Part shown: piece after piece, positions 39,491 to 51,961 of the stretch
How positions within the stretch are numbered: position 1 is the first letter of the stretch
Layout of the letters: the number at the start of each line of letters is the position of its first letter
Origin: Adineta steineri
Taxonomy: Eukaryota; Rotifera; Eurotatoria; Adinetida; Adinetidae
DNA: 64,000 nt
Direction of reading: 5' to 3'
NCBI GenBank assembly: GCA_905250115.1
Contig: CAJNOI010000016.1
Location: 742,197 to 806,196, forward strand
The notes under the pieces: model-generated
What the model was told of the DNA's origin: nothing
The model's database searches: none
Seen by the model: only the letters and a program-made list of their open reading frames with translations
Translations under genes and position numbers: made by a program

Positions 39491-41288
39491 TTATTCAACA
39501 ATATTTAATTGTATATAATCAAATAAAATATTATGATAACTATAATCATATTTAGTTCGAAATCCAAAATAAATATTGGATAAATTGAATACTTTTATTG
39601 TGCCCATTGCTTGATTAAACCAATTATAGTTCATTATTTTTCCATGACATTCACAATCAGAACCATAATCAGCTAATGCATAAAAATAACCTTGAAAAAT
39701 GTTTTCAAACTTTCAGTTTTATTACAACGTTTATTGTCATATGATAAATATTTATCATTCTTATCCAATTTAATACGATATAAAATTTCATAAATTCCAG
39801 ATATTATCGATTGTAATATTCCTTTTATACAAAGAATATATATCGATGAAATGGAATATAATCGAACACATTTGCCTATTAAACTATTTGAATCAGTTTC
39901 ATAGTTAAAATATTGTTGAATAGGACAATATTCATGATTTCGTGTACAATGTAAATATATTGGAAATAAATCGATACTTAATAAACGTTTTGATCCAATT
40001 AAATAATAATAATAAAATAATTTCTTTATGAAAATATTTATTTCTATTAAGATAATATTCATATAATTCTTCAATTGTTAAAGACATTTTTAATTGATTT
40101 ATACGTGGATATTGTTTTTGTTCAATTATACTTCTATAAGATATATAACCATGATTATTATCTTTGCTATTTAATACATTTAATAACCAAATAACACACA
40201 ACTGAAATTCTAAATAATTTTGAAATATTGCATTAACATAACGTTGATATAATTTTGATCTAAGATGATTTTGAATTAATATCATCCAGAAATAATTATC
40301 TCTTCCAATGTTCTGATTCGGAAATATAACTGACGAATTAAGTGATGATATCATGAAATATGTCTATTAATAGAACATAATTAGTATAGTTCAGTTGTAT
40401 TAGAAGCAATAGTTTTTACTTTCATTACTAACTGAATACTTGATTTCATCTTATCTTTATTCGTTTTATTTTATGATAAACTAACATTCAAATATATAGA
40501 AAATCTAACAAAAGAATAGAAACTAAATAATAGTTAATAACGATGGCAAATATGTATCTGTACTACTTTACTATGAAATAAAAGAAAAAATAACTGCTTC
40601 TATAACTATATCATTTGATTAAATTTTAAAATTAATGTTTTTCAACATCAAGAAGATTATCATTTTTTGACTATGACCACGTTCATTGTGTGGAACATTA
40701 TTTTCAATCTCTTCTTTCTATTAAAAAACAGAAAAACAATATTAAATTATAAATTAAATGAAAGAAAACTAATTAGAATTCACTTTTGTTTCTTAATGTT
40801 TAGTTCTGAAAAGATAAAATTATAGTTTAATCATTATGTATCTAATTTGAGATAAATAAACTTACAAGAATGAATCAAATTGTATTTTGATCTAAAACAG
40901 AATGATATATTACATAATTTCACAAAGAACGTTGTTATAATTTACTTCATTGATTTCTTCTTTCTCTTCATAAAAGTCATTTTTAATTGCTTCTTGTTCC
41001 ATGGAATTGATGTTGTATTTCAAAGAGTTGAAAAAAGTATCAAGTAATTTAAATGTTGAAATAGAAACATTATATTTGATCCAAAACTCATGAAACAATC
41101 AATTCAATATATTCTACATGATATTATACCTACGAAAAAGTTTTTAATTTCTTGTAATATATATTTCAATGTTTCTATTCCATCTGATAAGTTTCTACCT
41201 TGACAAATAAGGCTTATCAATTGAGAAAATTCATATTCTGCTTCCTGGTTTTCACAAAAAACAACAATATATAATCCAGGTTGAACAA
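39491..41288 (-). pseudogene. Unrecognised rotifer-type gene, apparently frameshifted and 5' truncated
   Basis: On the minus strand, open segments follow each other: about 41,288-41,125 (GLYIVVFCENQEAEYEFSQL), 41,098-40,910, then 40,354 to about 40,020 (DNYFWMILIQNHLRSKLYQR), a segment in another frame from about 40,020 to 39,720 (SKRLLSIDLFPIYLHCTRNH), and finally a return to the former frame to the stop at 39,491-39,493 (YGSDCECHGKIMNYNWFNQA). The two frame changes near 40,020 and 39,710 lie at no plausible splice site, so they look like two indels. I do not recognise the family. The 5' end abuts the GC-rich foreign-looking fragment at about 41,289, which suggests truncation by insertion. 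Confidence 0.45.
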
Positions 41289-41521
41289 TCCGGCACGGAA
41301 ATGGCCGGTTTCGTGATATTCCGGAGATTTCATGGAAGCAGTATTCCCGTTGAACGGATCCGATGATCGGATTTATCTGGCTTGGACCGGAATCGACAGG
41401 AACATGTCAAAACTGGCAGCCGAATACGGTTACCTCACTTCTCAATCGGATTCCTGGCATTTTCCGGGTGGGTCCCGCCTGGAAATGGTGAGTTTCCTCA
41501 GGGATTTTGCCGGAAATTGAT
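41289..41521 (+). other. GC-rich fragment of bacterial appearance
   Basis: About 230 bp with roughly half G+C, sharply different from flanks near 25-30%. It holds an open frame at 41332-41520 of 62 residues (including LTSQSDSWHFPGGSRLEM) with codons ending in G or C. An in-frame stop lies just upstream, so there is no complete gene. The text faintly recalls the C-terminal end of PHP-type phosphoesterases (a late S-D-x-H motif), but this is a weak eye match. A telomere-like element follows five bases later. Likely a fragment of a transferred bacterial gene, or a contaminant misjoin. Confidence 0.5.
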
Positions 41522-41525
41522 GGAA

Positions 41526-41580
41526 TGGGTGGGTGTGGGCATCTGTAATGGGTGATATCAAAACGCACACCCACACCCTC
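41526..41580. repeat. Telomere-like fold-back element 4
   Basis: TGGGTGGGTGTGGGC and GCACACCCACACCCTC enclose CTGTAATGGGTGATATCAAA, the reverse complement of the core of the element at 39,047-39,107 with few changes. Confidence 0.8.
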
Positions 41581-43018
41581 AAAAATAAAGTGGAATTTAT
41601 ACTATCAAAATCGAGAATTTAAACTATCGTATGTTGAAAGAAGTCGCATCTAACTTTTTCTTTCGCTTTTCGTTTTGATTATCTCGAATTTTAAATTTAA
41701 AAACTCACAAAGCACTACATAAATGCTTTGCTCCGCATCGCATCAAAAGTAAACTAATAGGAATCATTATTATTGTTTGTATCATCAAAAATCATTATTG
41801 ATAAAATCTATGACAAATTTATTTATTTGTTTTGCTGATAGTTTATCAACTTATAAATAGTTTTATTGCAAATGAAAAGTTTCATAGATTTTCTCAAAAT
41901 TTTTAAATAATTCTATATTGAGTTGTGTTTATTAACTTTTTTTCTAATAGCAATCAAAATATCTTATCTTGGAGATAGACTTTTTTATGTTTCAATAAAA
42001 GAGCTGCTTCCATGCTGTGATATTCGACACAGTGAAATACAATCGACTCTTTAACATGATTAATATTAATTGAAATATAATTTTTACTTTCTATATTCTT
42101 TTTGTGATCGTTTATTCGCACATCTCATCGAATGATTTATCATTAACAACGCGATCAACTCTCAAGGTTCTAATATAATAATACCACAGTAATAGTTGTG
42201 ATTATTGATAAAATATATGACAACAATATAAATTTTGTTCTTTATTGATAAAGTTTCATAATGTTTCATGAATGAATAGACCTATTTACGTGCACGTTCA
42301 GCATGAAATTCAAAAATAAAACCTTTTCGTCAAAATCAATGATCATGTCGATAAACCACATTTTGACATTGAAAGTTAATTTTCTCTCAAGAGTAGTGTG
42401 TCTATCGACACACTCAGAATGAGAAGAGTGAAGGACAAGTTGCATATCATTCGATACTCTACATACGATGCAAATCTAAGTATTTTATAAATGTTTTTTT
42501 TATAGGATCTTTGATGTTGTTGTTAGGGATAAAATACTACATCAAGAAGTATCGAAGCTAATCGCTGATCGTGGTAATAATCAGATGCAGGAGTACTGAT
42601 AAGTTGTTATGTGTTTCTTTTTTATTTTTTTCAGAATAATATTTGAGATAATTAGAGAAAATTAAAAAATACATGTGAAAGTTAAAGTGTCTTATTCATA
42701 GTTCAAGATATAGACTTCTGGCTTTCTGATAAAATTGTATTGGATATATCCAATATTCTGTATCAGTCTAAAAAAATAATTTTCACTGAATGGTGAAATC
42801 ATAAATATTAGAATTATTTTAGAACTTCAATGACATCTTGTTGATACAAATACTAGAATACTGACTTCGAACGTTTTTCTTTGGAACAGCTGCAAGGCGT
42901 GTTTCCATTTATTGTAAGAAAAAGCATGATATATACGAAAGAAATAGTCAGGGATTAGGAAAAAACTGAATAGTATCTAACAACTGTTTTGGAAAATGAT
43001 CTAGGTGTTTCTATGATA
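41581..43018. other. Gene-free AT-rich stretch
   Basis: About 1.4 kb with only short scattered open frames. No family or clear repeat was recognised. Confidence 0.5.
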
Positions 43019-43411
43019 TTGTTTAAATGAGTTTTGAAAGTCAGTGAATAATATAATGATCAAATTGAGCAGAGCAATGCGTCTGTTTTGGTAGAACATG
43101 AACATAAAATCAACATTTTTTTGCCTTCCCAATGGTAATCAACGATAAATTCATGCCAAAAGTCATTCACATCATCTCAAATTGTATTCATGAGTAAAAA
43201 AAAACGTCGAAATCAGTAGACCACTACTAAAACAAATTGCTAATTTATTATATATTTTTTAACAAATCACATCTATATCTTTTGTCAGTTAGATTACTAT
43301 AATATTCCCTAACTTTTCAAAAGTTAATTATACAATGCACTATTCACGGACTTTTTTAATTGAACTATGATATTTTAATATTCACTGACTCTGTAGAACT
43401 CATTTAAACAA
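43019..43411. mobile_element. MITE of about 390 bp with terminal inverted repeats
   Basis: The ends TTGTTTAAATGAGTT and AACTCATTTAAACAA are inverted copies, and the pairing continues inward with AGTCAGTGAATA versus TATTCACTGACT. There is no open frame, so it is non-autonomous. A target duplication is not evident. A partial copy lies at 38,539-38,672. Confidence 0.75.
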
Positions 43412-43564
43412 CACAACAAAAACGCTCAGCTCACTTCCAAAGACAGCTGGAAGATACGATTCAACTTTTTTTTTAGATCTCTTTGTATTTCTCTCTGATC
43501 ATGTCTTCTGTTGCAATAAAAGAAAATGAGTTCTTGAAAAATAATTGCAGTAGTGAGGTTTGTA

Positions 43565-46500
43565 ATGATGATTTGGAAGCGTCTTGATGTGTGGCTCGGC
43601 AAGTTTAACTTGTACGAAACCGATAACTCTTTGACAATCGACAATCAGTTGTTAGCAACTCGATTGTATATTATGCTCCTGAGTATCTCGGTTGCCATTA
43701 TCACCTTGTTTGCTACGTCGAACATGCAAACACACGTCGTAACTGTCACATCACCTTCGATAGATCAATTTGAATCTCTGAGCGATGAGTATCCGAATAC
43801 TCTCGTTTGTCCTTGTTCACAAACCAATATTCGCTATGATCAATTTATGTTCTTTGATCCACGTTACCATCAAGTGTGTTCAAGCCAATTTATCTCTCAA
43901 GAATTCATTTCATCGCTATTCAAAACAAATATGTCTCGATTTTATCCATTAGATTTTCGTCTGATGGCTATGTCGCAGTTTCAGATCTTGGCATTGTTGT
44001 GTCAAACAGCGGCATCAGCTATCAATAGTGCTCTAAATCAATTTCTGGCGCAACAAATGGTTAGCAGTCAAGCTGTATCACGTGAAGTATTCGAGGCTCA
44101 AGTTGTAGCACTTGTCGAACAAATGCAAACGACAACAGTAGCGAATGTGCAGTACATCGATCAGCTGGTATCCCTAGTTACTTTTAACAGTGGAATTATG
44201 TCAGCTTTGAATACCAATTATTACCTTATCTATAATCCATTGTCATCAATTTACTACGTCGAGCGCGGAAACTATGCGGTTGGGAATTATATGATCAGCA
44301 ATTCCTCGAATCCGAACAATACTTATTGCAATTGTCAGCTCATGTCGAACTGTGCTTTTCAAGCTGGTTACTACAGCTATGCCATCCGCCCTCTAAACGC
44401 TCAGCTATCGCCATATCTACCTTCGCCACCACCTAAACTTGTTGTGCCAGGTATATTGGTTGGATGCCTGCCTCATGATTCAATGCTTCTGTCGACACTG
44501 GAGTGTTTTTACAATCGTTCATGCCTCAGTCTCATTGGTGTATCACAAGCGATCATCCCACTCAATGCGGCTGCTGCATCTAGCTTTCGAGTCAATACAA
44601 CCGTGAATACTTTGTTCGAACAGCTTTTTGTCGAAACATGGCAAAATTCGAGTAATTTCACTAGTTACTACAATGCATGCCATCTGGAAGCATGCTCCTA
44701 CACTTATACACAACCTGGTAATCTTCTTTATGCAATGACGATGCTGCTCAGTCTTATCGGAGGTCTCACAACAGTACTCGGTATTCTTGTTCCTCTCCTC
44801 GTAAAATTCATTTGTGGTCTACTAATTAAATGCCGAGGTAATGCAGTTCTTACAATAGAAAATGATCCTGCAGGTAGATAACTTTTTTTACAGTCCTGAT
44901 TTGTTTCATTCTCACAAAATCGTACTGAGGATTTATTTGATTTACTATATTTCTAAAGAAGAAACTTTGAGAATATGGAATTGTTTGTTCTTATATTGAC
45001 TTGTTTTTATAAATGACATCAGATGATAACTGTTTGAATCGTTTTAGTGCTAAGCATTGGAGAACGCCTTCTAAGTCTCGTTCGTCGAGTTCGTCAACGA
45101 ATCAGAACATTTAATATGTTCAAAACTTTCTTTTCTACCGTGAATTTGGGTGTTCACACAACGCGCCTCTATATTTTTCTGACATTTATGAGTGCGTACA
45201 TTCTCTTCAGTTATTCAATGTTGAGTGTAACCACGATAAGTGTTACCATACAACAACCTTCTTTGGATACTTTCGAAAAACTGTACTCTCAGTATTCATC
45301 GACACTCGTATGTCCTTGCACCGGCCTGTCTGTGACATATAATGAGATAATAACTGTTACGCCTCATTTTCATCAGTTGTGCTCAAGTGATTTTATCCGA
45401 GATGATCGTTGGTTACTTTATTTTCAATTACTGCCAGTCAACCCGACTTCGGGCATTCTCCTTCCTAGCGCAGAGGATTTTCGTGCAAATGCCGGTACTA
45501 GTCTATTTTATCTGATGAAAACATTGTGTGAAACAGCCAGTACAACTGTTATCAATGCCAAAACTGTTTTTGGCGCCACAAAACTGGTGAATGTGTATCT
45601 CATACCACGTGTATTATTCGAAAATAAGATGATCGAACTAGCACTACAGTTTCAACAAGAAACGCAAGCTTCTTTTCTGATTCTATTCTCTCAACTGAGC
45701 ACGGCAATTCGGGATAATCAATTCTACAACCCCGTAGGTCTTGTATCTGTTCTACAGGCTTCGTCGCATAATACGCAAGTTCGATTGTACCTGCAAAACA
45801 TATATCCTTTTGGATCTGTCTGCTCATGCGCCATATCCAGCAAATGTACTCGACCGCAAGGGTTCTATTGCAGTGCTAGCGCTTGCATTGGTGTCTATGT
45901 GCAACCAAACGTCATTATTCCAGGTATGTATATGGGTTGTACACCCATAGATTCGTTACTACTCTCAACACTTGACTGTCTCTTCAACCAATCGTGTATT
46001 CAATTTCTGCTTGATTGGCGTTTATTTGGCATCAATGGAGTCTATGCGCCGATCGATCCACGTGGAGCCAACACTATAGCACTCAACCCAGATTTACCCA
46101 GTCGGTTTTTGCCGCATTGCACATTTGAATCACTAGTATTAAACATGTTTATCGAAAACTGGACATCATCCAGCGACTACAGCACCTACTATAAAACCTG
46201 CAATCCTGATAGTTGCACATACACATACGAAAAATCGTATGCTTTTGTTGCTGCCATTACAGTTCTCATCGGTTTGTTGGGTGGCCTCAGTGTTGCATTA
46301 AAGCTGATTTTGCCACCGTGTGTAAAACTGATTGTGGGTACTTTTCATCGTTGTAAGGGCGTCGATAGATTAGGTAAGTTCATAAACTTATTATTTATAT
46401 ACTTCACCCTGTATCTCATTGTATCAGAAGTGAAGCAGATACTTTTTTCTAGACTCGTATTCTTAGGATAAAGATAATTACCGTTATTTTGCTATCTATA

Positions 46501-48823
46501 GAATTACAGTAGTTTCCAACTTCGACTGTTGCAAATCTTTAATATTGATCTATAGAAGTGCAGGGAATACAAATCTATTTTCCTGGAAACGAGCTATCTC
46601 TGCAATTGTTGAAAAGACACAAGTATTTTTTCGATTTTGCAACAGAAGATCTTCCGTTGTGAAATAATGGATGATATGAAATACAGAGCTGTCATGATCT
46701 GGGAAGTCATGGAAGTTGCGATGCTTCCCAAATAAGAAAATATTATTAGACTTTTTCTACTATTTAGTTTAGTAATCAAGACCAGTTGTTTTGGGTTTCG
46801 ATGTAATCTATGGGTAACATTTGTGACTTACTTCAGTACTACTAGATGACCAGAAAAGATTTATGTATGCTCCTAGCTATGCAATCCTTCCTAAGGATTA
46901 GTGCATGTTCATTCTGCTCTCTTTCAAACTATTTTTTCTTATAAAACTTATGAATTTGAAAATAGTTATAAAAAGGAGAAACTGAATACAGCGTTTTATA
47001 TCCATATTTACCAGAAGTATGTATGTAGAACAGATAGAAGAATCAATAACGACGATGTAATCGATTTTAGGTCATACAAAAACTGACGCCACCCCTGAGT
47101 AAATATAGTATATTCGTACACCTAGAATATCTCTGATTTTGTATGGCTAGGATGAATCTCCTTTGACTTCATTTTTCTTGAAAGTATTAATCAGAATATT
47201 GCTCAATTACCAGCTTAGAAAAAAAATGTTTTAGCTTGATAATACTTCTACAATCTTGGTACAATCACTTCATGATTATAGTTCTCAGGACACAATGTAA
47301 TATATAGCTGACATTTCACCCTTGCAAGAAAACAGTACAGCACATTAATCATCTAGTCTAAGCTTTCATATTTGTGTGCAACAAGAATCTCAAACGATCA
47401 CAAAAGTAAAAAAAGGAATTCCTGCGAGTATTGCCTTCTTCAATAAACTAAGTCATTGTAGCCTGGAAGGCAAGATTGTTTAGGTGAATAATCGACTTCT
47501 TTTATCATTTTAGATCCAGAAGCCACCGAGCGCATCAATCAGCGTTGTTTACTATTAGTCCATGCACGAAATGCACTGTTGAACATAGATGTTTTCAAAG
47601 AAAAAGTACCAGCGGACCATGATATCGATACGAAAAAGCCTAGTCGACTCTACATCATTTTGTTGTCTCTAGCTTTTGGTATCATCATTTTCTTCACAAG
47701 TTTTAGCAAACAAACACGCACTATCACAGTTCTCTCGCCATCCCAAGCAACATTTTCGTACCTGCAAGATCAACACAAGTCAAGTCTGTCATGTTTATGT
47801 TCACAAGCCTCTATTCAGCAAGATGTATTTCTCTCGATTACACCTCGTTTACATCAGGTATGTTCTAGCGATTTCGTTGCACAACAATGGTGGGGTTATC
47901 TGTGGGGATTTGATGGCATGACCACTTTTCAGGATCTTCAGCTTCTTAGCATTCAGTTTCGTGTTCTTGCATCATTATGTTCGCTAGCACAACAATCTAT
48001 CGACAATGACACAAGTGAATTTCTTACCAATAAATTAGTCACTCTAGAAGCAATGTCATTCAACTCATTTCAAGCTCAGATTGATTCGCTTACATCCGTA
48101 TTTATTACTCAAACACCAGACAAATTTCGTCGTACTCAATCGTTCATTTATGAAACATTTCGTGCAAATCAGCTGCTGGTTGTGCCTGAAACAAATTGGC
48201 AATTCGCTCTCACAACTGCAGCGGATAATTACGTCGTTGCCACTGTGCCACGTAATTCATTTGGGAATAATTACTCATGTACTACATCATTAGATAGTTT
48301 CTCACGACCATTATATATTGATGCAAATAGTAACAAAATAGTATTACCTGGTGTGGTGGCTGGTTGTTTCCCAGTTGATGGTATTCGTCTGTCTACTCTA
48401 CAATGTTTCTTTGATTCAAACTGTATTCTTAGCTTAACAAACATTGCATCGACACGCTATACCACTATTTGGATTGCCGAACCGCTCAATGCTTCAATAC
48501 CTAGTATTTATCCTTCGAATACTCTCATAGGCAGCCTCGTTGATAGTTTATTCGTGGAAGATTGGGGAATTAAAAGTAATTATTCGAGCTACTACGCTTC
48601 GTGTGCTCCGCATTCGTGTTCATACAAATACATTGATCACAACACAATACTCTACATAATCACCACTGTGCTTGGATTGTATGGTGGATTGACAGTAGTT
48701 CTTAGTTTTGTTGTGTGGTATGGGTGGTGTATGTATCGAAAAATTGTGGGATGGATACAAATCGCTCGTCGCTTATCATCAACACGAGTAGATCCCTCTC
48801 AGCCAGCTATAGATATCGAATGA
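43565..48823 (+). CDS. Predicted three-module membrane protein: three tandem two-span, Cys-rich units joined by splicing
   Basis: Three large exons (43565-44873, 45048-46373, 47514-48823) each encode one unit of about 437 residues. Their splice junctions are all phase 1, and the joined frame is 1314 codons without a stop. Each unit has a basic start, one span (e.g. RLYIMLLSISVAIITLFA), an outside region with shared marks (SP.S..F..L followed by CPC or CLC; HQVCSS.F; GC.P.DS..LSTL.CF...C; CSYTY) and a second span (LLSLIGGLTTVLGILVPLLV). Units 2 and 3 open right after a TTTTAG acceptor; unit 3 has no ATG before its first span, so it needs upstream exons. This favours one gene over three. I chose ATG 43565 because an in-frame TGA lies at 43535. 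The fold is unknown to me; the two-span plan recalls DEG/ENaC channels, but their signature motifs are missing. GC is higher than in the core genes. Function unknown. Confidence 0.72.
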
Positions 48824-48859
48824 ACACTAAATCATGACTTTTTAAAACAAAACTTTTGT

Positions 48860-48978
48860 TGTATTGCTTCTTGTCTCATCACTTCATATTTAATCCATAT
48901 CGCTGCTTGTCTCATCGTTTTATATCTAATCAATATTGCTTATTGTTTCATCATTTCATATTTAATCAATAAATAAAT
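48860..48978 (+). repeat. Three imperfect tandem repeats in the 3' flank of the three-module gene
   Basis: Three units of about 35-39 bp with the consensus GCTTNTTGTCTCATCATTTCATATTTAATCAATAT in variants; the last ends in AATAAATAAATG, which could be the poly(A) signal region. Confidence 0.75.
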
Positions 48979-49257
48979 GTTATAAAAATCAAGTCGATTT
49001 CCTACTATTAGCTTATTGTGACTGAGGTGCTGAAAACAGAAAAAACAAGACGAACAACGGTGAAGAGTCAGCTTTGTTTCAACGTTGTTGGAGTGTCAGA
49101 ATCATGATATGAGAGCAAAAATAGCGACGAACACTTCAGAGTACGGATTTATATAGTGTTCTGTATATTGCCTTAATGCTAATTGCTTTTATGTCAAACT
49201 TTTACTCACTTCTGTTCGAAATCAGCTCATTGCCGTATTTTTTTAGTATATTGTTCG

Positions 49258-49311
49258 AGGGTGTGGGTCTGTATGTCAATATCGTCTTTATTCAACATCC
49301 ACACTCACTTA
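49258..49311. repeat. Telomere-like fold-back element 5 (degenerate)
   Basis: AGGGTGTGGGTCTG on the left and ACATCCACACTCACTT on the right, with a core that loosely resembles that of elements 3 and 4 (CAATATCGTC versus GATATTACTC). Confidence 0.5.
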
Positions 49312-50338
49312 AGTCTTTTATCTAAAGTAATGATCTTTTCATAAAGAAGCAATAAGTGTATTTTGTGAAAATGTCAAAAACTATGGTCTGTAGTGAGTAA
49401 TATTATTATAGACTTTTTGAGACTTTCATAGTACTTTTGAACAAATAGTATTTCACTCAAAGATGCGCCTTTGGATGCTCTGTAAGACTATATAAAGATT
49501 ATTTTAGGCTCTCAAAACAAAGTGCATAACAGAAACAAAAACTCCAAAAACAGTATGAAAAAAGTATCAAGTTTATATATTATAATGGCTTGACTTTTTC
49601 AAAGAATTTGTAGTGAATGAATAAAATATACGTTTTTGTTAGGCATCGTCCGCTCTACCCATCAGTACTAAATTTTATTGTCTTCCATCAATTTTTCGTG
49701 ATCGAAAATCGCAAAAAAATAAAATATATAAAAAGTCATAATTTTTGACATATCAATATTTTGTAAACAAACAAACCTTTCTTAAAATACTAGAAGACTT
49801 TGCTCAAAAGTTGTCAAAGTTTAGATTTCTAGCTAACCTTTTCTGCTCTTTCAAACTAGCGGGTGTATTTCAAAAATCCTCTCTCAAGCTGTTCTATTGC
49901 AGAAACTGCTGCTGCCGAATGAAATTAACAAATATTAGCAACAGACTTTGGTAAGAAGTAAGATATACTTTACTAGAATAATCATTGGTTTTAACGATAT
50001 ATCTACAACAGACTGGATTGTGTATACTTTTATACGAATAATAAATGCTAAAAAATACATTTTTCTACTGCGAATTTTCATATGCGTCTATTCAATTATT
50101 CTGATTGATGCTATTAATATACGAAAAGAAAATAGAATTAATCATCTTTTCAAAAGAAAGTTAATACATTATATATGATTTTTCATCTTTTATTCCGAAA
50201 AAAAGCAAATCATGCAAGTTTCTTTTAGATCGACAAAATTATTTTTGTTTTATAATTATATTTTGACCATATTGATCTTAATCTAATGCAAAGCTTCACA
50301 TTCTTTTGCAATATTTGTTGATTTTAATATTTCATTAT
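49312..50338. other. Gene-free AT-rich stretch
   Basis: About 1 kb. Short open frames at 49745-50178 are AT-rich and resemble no family. Nothing else was recognised. Confidence 0.5.
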
Positions 50339-50429
50339 GATGAGTACCATTTTGTTTGGTAGTTCCATCACCATACACAACATGTACAACATTGTTACTT
50401 AACCGAGTAGTTTATTTTGAAGCAACATG

Positions 50430-51480
50430 ATCACGTATGCTAGAGAAACTGCAACGACAAATAGAAGAATATTGGCTAATTATTACACCTATGTCATATC
50501 CGTATTGTTCGTTTGAATTATATTGTTCAGAATCATGTCGTGATAAAGCATGGAACAGTTATCATCGAATTTTATGTTGATCAATAAATTCTCAAAAAAA
50601 CTGAACTTTATCAATTTTGTGCTAATAAGCAAATAATTGTGCGTGAAACATGGAATTCAATATTTTCACGCATGGTTTTAGCTAAACTAATAGCAATGAT
50701 TATTCTTAGTATTATTAATTCTGTCCAACGTAAGATAATTTTATTTGTCTAAGCAGATTCTCATAATCACCATTTATATAATAAATCCTTATTTATGTAT
50801 ATAACTTTGATAAGTAATATATCCTCTGTACTCTTGTGTGAAAGAAATATGGAATCTTCTTTATTGGCACATCCGATATTGACTTGTTAGCTATAATTAA
50901 TAGACGCAATTTTTCATATTGGAAACTCATTTTTATGTAGTATATTTTATCTTGAAATATAACTAGAATTTTTTTTCTGCTTGTAGATAACAATACATCG
51001 AATGGAATTGATTTAAATCATTCATATAAAGTTGACGAAACAGATGAAGGTCCTGTAGAACATGCGAAAGAAATCTTTTTCGAATTTATATCATCATGTG
51101 TTTCAACATATATTCGTACAACTCCACGTATGCTCAAAATCATGCGAAATATATTTAATTAATCATTAATGCTAGTACAACATGAATTCAATAAACAAGA
51201 AGTTATGTACCGATTTTATCAAATAGCATGTAATACTCACAGTTTTTCTTCTCCAACATATGCAACAGTAATATATACACGTCTTTTTATCAAATATCAG
51301 ACAACGTGATAAAAATGGCTTATATAAAACCTTACAAACGTATTTGAAAGGTTAACTATGTTGATCAAGTATTTGGTGATCTTTTTTCACTTCAATCGTC
51401 ATTAAATCATTCATGTGACAATTCTTGTGAAATTATGGATTGTCAAGTTACATCAGAAATTGCTAGTATTAAAGTAATCG
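50430..51480 (+). pseudogene. Decayed MYND-finger (SMYD-like) gene
   Basis: At 50,491-50,577 the plus strand reads SYPYCSFELYCSESCRDKAW and then HRILC, the second half of a MYND zinc finger (YC..C....W..H...C). The first cysteine pair is missing, and a TGA follows at once. Fragments that may be later parts of such a gene occur at about 50,640-50,730 (SIFSRMVLAKLIAMIILS) and 51,000-51,300 (KEIFFEFISSCVSTYIRTTP, YRFYQIACNTHSFSSP) with stops and frame breaks between. SET/MYND proteins are protein methyltransferases or relatives. The gene is clearly not functional; the family call rests mainly on the finger. Confidence 0.45.
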
Positions 51481-51961
51481 AATTTTATCAGATTAATTTC
51501 TATAGTTAACTAACGAGGGATGATCCCCAACTTGCAAATCGTTTTTGAGCTGATATTTTGGTCATAGGTAAGCTGGCCTCCGATTGCGAATTTTCAAAAA
51601 AATAGGAATCCTTAGAGGATTATTTTTGTGTAAAAATAGGATTTTCCATAAAAAATGGCAAAAATATAGGTATGTATTATTTTTGTGAAAACATATAGTT
51701 TTGTTAGTTTTATTACTCCATATTTGTCCTTTGATAGAATTAGAATAAACGATCACACTTTACTTACAGTTGCGTAATTCTTTGCTATCAAAATAATCAT
51801 ATAAATCAAATGGCGTTTGAAATTTCGATTATAATATAGTTTATTCACATTTCAGTAAATAACAAAAAAAGAAGTGAATCGTAAACTTTCAAAAATAAAT
51901 AGCGAAAAAGCAAACAAATACTTTTCTCATAATTAAATCTGATGAATAAATAAATGCTTAT

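Noticed and set aside
41332..41520. The 62-codon frame as a functional gene
   Set aside because: It lies in a short foreign-looking fragment with an upstream in-frame stop and no ribosome or splice context.
43565..48823. DEG/ENaC channel identity for the two-span modules
   Set aside because: The two-span layout fits, but the FPAVTIC-like and GxS pore motifs are absent.
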